From NCBI GenBank assembly GCA_046094825.1, contig JBJTIF010000001.1, positions 1-5,798 on the forward strand: a DNA stretch of 5,798 nucleotides, in the 5' to 3' direction. This DNA is from JBJTIF01 sp046094825 (lineage in GTDB: Bacteria; Actinomycetota; UBA4738; HRBIN12). This document shows positions 1 through 2,989 of the stretch, piece after piece. The notes under the pieces were generated by a model, which had not been told where the DNA came from, searched no databases, and saw nothing but the letters and a program-made list of their open reading frames with translations. Every line of letters begins with the position of its first letter. The stretch's first letter is position 1. The position numbers and the translations under genes were made by a program.

Positions 1-1
1 C

Positions 2-1234
2 TACCCATTCGTGGCGGATGTAGTAGATGACATTGCAGACCGTGTAAATAGGCTTGCCGCCATTTTACAACAGCTGCAATTACACAGATTGTCTATTGAC
101 TGGCTCACAAGCGACCAACGGCAAAGTTTACACAATGCCATTGTCACTTACGCCGACAGATACGACAAGGTGCCTCTCACACAAGGACCGGCAGACTACC
201 TGCAGGTCGACGTTTCATACGTTCGTGATGGGAACGAAATCACGGCTATACTACACGTCCCATGTTCTGCAGGAGAGCAATTGCTGTCCTTACTTAAATT
301 CGTTCCTGCACCGGTCCCAGTGCCCATTCACGCGCATAGGGACCAAACCTTAAATAGCCTTTTTCATCTTGGAGGACTTCAGACGACATCGATCGCGCCT
401 TACAAGGAGGCGCTCTTCATCAAGACAGATAAAGACTACATCGCAGTTGGGGCCACAGACGAGCATAAACTCATAACGTCTGCAGAGTTGGATGCTTGCC
501 TACACATCAACAAAGTGTATATCTGCGACAGGCCTAATTTCAATTCCAAGAAATTTTACAGATCATGCATTGGTTCCCTCTACGCCAAGGACAAAGAAGG
601 TGTCAGCATTCACTGTCGTTCGAAGAAGAAGCCGTTTGTGGAATTGGTTTCACAAACTAATGCTGGCCAGTACGTACTGTTCTCCCCGGAACAGTTTACA
701 GCCAGAGTGCAATGCGGCAAGGAATCTTTCACAGCGAACATTGGTTATGCTTCAAAGATATCCCTAAACCCAGGTTGCGTTCTTTCGACGCCGGAGCACG
801 TACTGAATGCTGACGACCACTTCGCGAACGACGCACCAACTGAGGTCTCCGAATGGAATTGGTCCCCTGGGAATGCTCCTGCTTCGAGCCTCATCGACTC
901 TCTTATATCTGCCGATATGAATCAGGCTATTCTATATGATGATGTCGAAAATGTTCTGGAAGACATGGTTCTTGCTAATGGTTCTCCGTTACAGGTCACC
1001 TTGGTCTTCCTATTCTCCACTGCGTGCATGACGGTATGCATGGTATGTGGATATCTCTACATGGTATTGCGTCGCAAGTTGATGGCGAAACTCGACGAAC
1101 AAACTGATGAGGTACCACCGCCACCGGGTATCCTCCCCATCGACGGCCCTGCAGCTGTACCATCCCTGCCCAGGCATCAAGACTCCACCATTGCGATGCC
1201 ACGACAGTACAACGTATCAACACAACATTCCTGA
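2..1234 (+). CDS. env: Env-like class I fusion glycoprotein, C-terminal part (partial at 5' end)
   Basis: The frame is open through the left edge, so the start lies outside; the GTG at 11 is just an in-frame valine codon. Numbering from that codon, 407 residues are visible. Residues 1-35 are heptad-like and helical. Residues 78-106 give a beta-rich run ending in a Pro-Val repeat (LKFVPAPVPVPI). Ectodomain cysteines are at 85, 163, 172, 186, 202, 235 and 256. A hydrophobic segment at about 327-353 is followed by RRK, so it reads as a type I membrane anchor with a tail of about 54 residues containing PPPPG. NxS sequons occur at 283 and 323, each followed by proline. The spacing of the helix, the Pro-rich strand and the Cys-rich C-terminal half resembles baculovirus F / errantivirus Env proteins, from recalled family patterns only. 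Position before a polypurine tract and LTR is where env sits. The signal peptide, furin site and fusion peptide, if present, lie outside. The Env call is fairly secure; the F-type family is less so. Confidence 0.75.
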   Translation, partial: YPFVADVVDDIADRVNRLAAILQQLQLHRLSIDWLTSDQRQSLHNAIVTYADRYDKVPLTQGPADYLQVDVSYVRDGNEITAILHVPCSAGEQLLSLLKFVPAPVPVPIHAHRDQTLNSLFHLGGLQTTSIAPYKEALFIKTDKDYIAVGATDEHKLITSAELDACLHINKVYICDRPNFNSKKFYRSCIGSLYAKDKEGVSIHCRSKKKPFVELVSQTNAGQYVLFSPEQFTARVQCGKESFTANIGYASKISLNPGCVLSTPEHVLNADDHFANDAPTEVSEWNWSPGNAPASSLIDSLISADMNQAILYDDVENVLEDMVLANGSPLQVTLVFLFSTACMTVCMVCGYLYMVLRRKLMAKLDEQTDEVPPPPGILPIDGPAAVPSLPRHQDSTIAMPRQYNVSTQHS

Positions 1235-1428
1235 AATTGCCATACCTTGTATTTTATGTTCCTTTAGGTTAACGACCGCTTTAACGTCAGTGATAGTTTT
1301 TCCGCTGGGTGGGCAAACTGTTTTCAGTAAACCCCAGTTTTCTATCCGTCGAGTACGGCGATAAAGTTAAGACCCTGGTCACCAGTTAGAATACCCCTGG
1401 TATGGCTCCCACCCTGGGCAACAATATT
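1235..1428 (+). other. 3' untranslated region between env and the polypurine tract
   Basis: About 194 nt with no convincing coding potential. Two short inverted repeats lie near its right end: a CTGGT/ACCAG palindrome around a single central base (1375-1385) and ATACC/GGTAT with a 3-nt loop (1391-1403). Both are too short to assign a function. They could shape the RNA near the plus-strand priming site, but that is speculation. No poly(A) signal is seen here; the only good AATAAA lies inside the LTR. Confidence 0.5.
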
Positions 1429-1435
1429 GAGGGGG
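1429..1435 (+). other. Polypurine tract (plus-strand primer site)
   Basis: GAGGGGG follows a mixed sequence (AATATT) and directly precedes the AT-rich start of the LTR. RNase H leaves such a purine run on the genomic RNA to prime plus-strand DNA synthesis, and the cut at its 3' end defines the first base of the LTR. Position after env and about 480 bp before the primer-binding site fits. The tract is short, so the exact 3' limit (1435 or 1436) is uncertain. Confidence 0.7.
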
Positions 1436-1493
1436 ACATATATCGTAATATACGCTATTTTTCAGTTTTCTACTTCAATTTATTTTACGATAT

Positions 1494-1589
1494 TTTCAAA
1501 CAAATCTTTTCAATTTCAGTTGACATTTCAAACATTTATTTTCAATGGCAGTTTTCATTTCAAACATTTATTTAAATTCGTTTCAATAC
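1494..1589 (+). repeat. Imperfect 32-nt tandem repeat in U3
   Basis: Three units begin TTTCAAACA at 1494, 1526 and 1558. Units one and two match at 25 of 32 positions by eye. Units two and three share an exact run from 1524 to 1541 and from 1556 to 1573 (18 nt), then diverge. TTTCAA occurs six times, at 1494, 1508, 1526, 1540, 1558 and 1581, with alternating 14 and 18 nt spacing. Short tandem repeats in U3 commonly act as enhancers. Here that role is inferred from position alone. Confidence 0.7.
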
Positions 1590-1731
1590 CTTTCACTCAC
1601 ACCAGTTAATCCCAATTCTAAGACAGATCTTAATCCTGTGATTTTTGCTCCCTTAATCTTTGACAAGTTCAAGTGAGTTTTGCCACACCTGTTTTTCCAA
1701 GATTTGTGTCCACCTCTTGTTGCCACCCAGT

Positions 1732-1760
1732 GGCTATGTTTACCATCAAAGGCTATGTTT
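1732..1760 (+). repeat. 10-nt direct repeat just upstream of the TATA box
   Basis: GGCTATGTTT occurs exactly at 1732-1741 and again at 1751-1760, a period of 19 nt. The second copy ends 19 nt before TATAAAAG. A paired element in this proximal position could bind a transcription factor, but no known site is recognised. Confidence 0.55.
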
Positions 1761-1779
1761 TGCTGATCCTACCCTTTTG

Positions 1780-1818
1780 TATAAAAGGGCTGACCAACCA
1801 TCAATAAACAGTTCAGTA
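1780..1818 (+). promoter_or_regulatory. LTR core promoter: TATA box and initiator
   Basis: TATAAAAG lies at 1780-1787. TTCAGTAC at 1812-1819 contains TCAGTA, close to the arthropod initiator TCAGTY, with its A at 1815, about 35 nt from the first T of the TATA box (slightly longer than the usual 30 or so). GGTCA at 1843-1847 fits a downstream promoter element (RGWYV) but starts at +29 rather than +28, so it may be chance. The promoter would give a genomic RNA starting near 1810-1815, with about 160 nt of leader before gag and no intervening AUG. Confidence 0.72.
1803..1808 (+). terminator. Polyadenylation signal AATAAA in the LTR
   Basis: A canonical AATAAA sits between the TATA box and the proposed transcription start. 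RNA begun in the 5' LTR would lack it, while RNA reading through the 3' LTR would contain it, with cleavage expected some 10-30 nt downstream (about 1820-1840). This makes R short and explains how the 5' LTR avoids premature polyadenylation. Such a U3 location is known in some retroviruses. Confidence 0.62.
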
Positions 1819-1909
1819 CTGACTCTTTTCTTGACTGGGAAGGGTCACAAACTTGGGCTTCTTGAGAGAGTATAACGCATTCTTCACGCTACCGCACCGA
1901 ACACGTTAT

Positions 1910-1922
1910 TGGTGGCAGCAGT
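1910..1922 (+). other. tRNA primer-binding site, probably tRNA-Leu
   Basis: TGGTGGCAGC at 1910-1919 starts with the TGG that pairs with the CCA end of every tRNA. Its complement, GCTGCCACCA, matches the acceptor end of eukaryotic tRNA-Leu of the GGTAGCG type as I recall it. The match continues less well: A at 1920 is a mismatch to that tRNA, GT at 1921-1922 fits, and then similarity stops. It lies directly at the inferred LTR end, as expected for the minus-strand primer. The tRNA identity is an inference to be tested against the host tRNA set. Confidence 0.7.
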
Positions 1923-1972
1923 TCCCTTATTTTCTTGATTGGACTTAAGGTACCCCTGCCATCCCCGAAGAA

Positions 1973-2989
1973 ATGGAACCCATCAGAGAGGACGACGAGG
2001 TCGCACCGCAAGGCTTCGTCCCACCAGCCCCATCAACCAACGAGCCTAAATGGGCGCTGCTAACCGATGATGACCCAGGAGTAATACCCGCAGGAGGGTT
2101 AATCAACGAAATCTCCGCCAAAAAGAAGATCGACATCCCTTCGTTCTCTGGAGACGGCAGAGATGTCCTCAGCGCGAAGAATTGGCTTCGCAAAATCAAA
2201 CGACTGTCGCTTATGAACAAATGGAACGACTTCGAGACCATCAACGTTGCTGTAGACTGCCTACAGGGGGACGCTTGGAATTGGTACGAGAGTAGAGCCG
2301 ATATCTATGGCCTCCGTGCTAATTTCGAGGTCTTCCGGGCTATGTTTATAAAAGAATACCAACGGAAGAACAGCTACAAGGGTGTCAACCACATCATCTC
2401 TATGTGTGAGATACTCAGAGGGGAGAACGTCTCCAGAATGTTTGACCGCATCAACATCGCAGCAACAGAATGGTTGGAAACGATTACGATGCCAGACAGG
2501 TTGCCGAAGTCTGCCAGCAACCCAGAAAAAATCCGGTCTTTGGTTGGTTACGCCAGCCTTACCGATGAGGAAGCTGCACTGGCTTACGAGACAGGTTACA
2601 AGGATGGCATGAAGGCCGTCCGCAACCACCTCGTGGAGTCATTGTACTTCCGCGCACTGCCGAAATCAATTGCTGATAAGCTATTGATTGCTAACCTTGG
2701 GGGTCTCAAGGAGATCATCCAAAAGGCTCAAGAGTTGGAAACACTTCTCCAACCAGAGATGGCCGCAGTCAATGCGGTATCTAAGAAGCGCCAGTCCACT
2801 GGCCCGCAGAACGATGCGAAGAAGAAGATGCCTTGTCTCTATTGCAAGAAGAAAGGCCATTTTCAGAAAGAATGCCGCAAACGCATTCGGGAGAACGGGA
2901 AGCTCGTGCCAATTCCAAGCAAGGTTAACGAGGTCGCCGATCAGAAACAAGAAGAGACAGTTGATAAACTTGATTCTTTAAACTTTTAA
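1973..2989 (+). CDS. gag: Gag polyprotein (capsid and CCHC nucleocapsid)
   Basis: The product is 338 residues and would form the cytoplasmic particle that packages the genomic RNA. The start is well supported: it is the first AUG after the proposed transcription start, has G at -3 and G at +4, and an in-frame TAA lies 27 nt upstream (1946-1948). Residues 1-45 are acidic and Pro-rich. From about 52 to 160 there is a helical capsid-like region with the usual retrotransposon Gag signature (IPSFSGDGR, W71, LQGDAWNWY at 97-105). A zinc knuckle C-x2-C-x4-H-x4-C uses C288, C291, H296 and C301 and is flanked by Lys/Arg-rich stretches that would bind RNA. The tail is charged and ends at a TAA just past the frameshift heptamer. 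No separate matrix domain or obvious N-myristoylation signal is seen. Length and layout fit Ty3/Gypsy Gag proteins. Confidence 0.93.
   Translation: MEPIREDDEVAPQGFVPPAPSTNEPKWALLTDDDPGVIPAGGLINEISAKKKIDIPSFSGDGRDVLSAKNWLRKIKRLSLMNKWNDFETINVAVDCLQGDAWNWYESRADIYGLRANFEVFRAMFIKEYQRKNSYKGVNHIISMCEILRGENVSRMFDRINIAATEWLETITMPDRLPKSASNPEKIRSLVGYASLTDEEAALAYETGYKDGMKAVRNHLVESLYFRALPKSIADKLLIANLGGLKEIIQKAQELETLLQPEMAAVNAVSKKRQSTGPQNDAKKKMPCLYCKKKGHFQKECRKRIRENGKLVPIPSKVNEVADQKQEETVDKLDSLNF
2977..2983 (+). promoter_or_regulatory. -1 ribosomal frameshift slippery heptamer (U UUA AAC)
   Basis: The Gag codons read TCT TTA AAC TTT TAA, so the heptamer T TTA AAC is in the phase needed for simultaneous slippage of P- and A-site tRNAs to TTT AAA. 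After the slip the next codon is CTT at 2983 in the pol frame. The pol frame is closed by TGA at 2971-2973 and gag stops at 2987-2989, so the frames overlap only at 2974-2986 and the heptamer fills the middle. This is the same heptamer used by coronaviruses. Confidence 0.88.

Larger units (their letters stand above)
2..1909 (+). mobile_element. 3' portion of an env-bearing Ty3/Gypsy-type element (env end, PPT, LTR)
   Basis: This is the right-hand end of one element copy: the end of an env frame, a short untranslated stretch, a polypurine tract and an LTR in the order expected at the 3' end of a provirus. The left limit is the window edge, so gag and pol of this copy are not seen. Its LTR also serves as the 5' LTR of the gag-pol part to the right. 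Whether the two parts are separate copies or one circularly permuted copy cannot be decided from this window. Confidence 0.75.
1436..1909 (+). repeat. Long terminal repeat (single copy in window, about 474 bp)
   Basis: Bounds are inferred from function: it begins after the polypurine tract and ends where the tRNA primer-binding site begins. A second copy is not in the window, so edges are uncertain by several bases. It does not show TG at the left and CA at the right; it begins ACATAT and ends GTTAT. A weak inverted match exists between ATATCGT (1440-1446) and ACGTTAT (1903-1909). U3 (to about 1814) is AT-rich on its left and holds imperfect tandem repeats, a 10-nt direct repeat and a TATA box. 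R probably starts at the initiator near 1815, and U5 runs to 1909. No convincing protein is encoded; small open frames across it lack family resemblance. Confidence 0.75.

Noticed and set aside
996..1223. Minus-strand open frame of 75 codons within env
   Set aside because: It lies opposite the env anchor and tail, resembles no family I know, and is explained by the coding strand's composition.
1375..1403. Short palindromes downstream of env as a terminator or attachment site
   Set aside because: They have only 5-bp arms, with no partner copy and no poly(A) signal nearby. This is within what chance would give.
1427..1875. Small open frames across the LTR (1427-1609 and 1660-1875)
   Set aside because: They consist of low-complexity Phe/Thr/Ser-rich or unrecognisable translation over U3 repeats and promoter elements. 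Non-coding LTR sequence explains them.
1946..1953. Possible splice donor AAG|GTACCC in the leader for a subgenomic env RNA
   Set aside because: It departs from the GTRAGT consensus, and the acceptor would be outside the window or upstream of the env fragment. Similar GTAAAG sites at about 3219 and 3257 are equally unsupported.
1945..2950. Several minus-strand and alternative-frame open stretches over gag
   Set aside because: All overlap gag, which has domain and motif support. They show no recognisable domains and have no separate start context.
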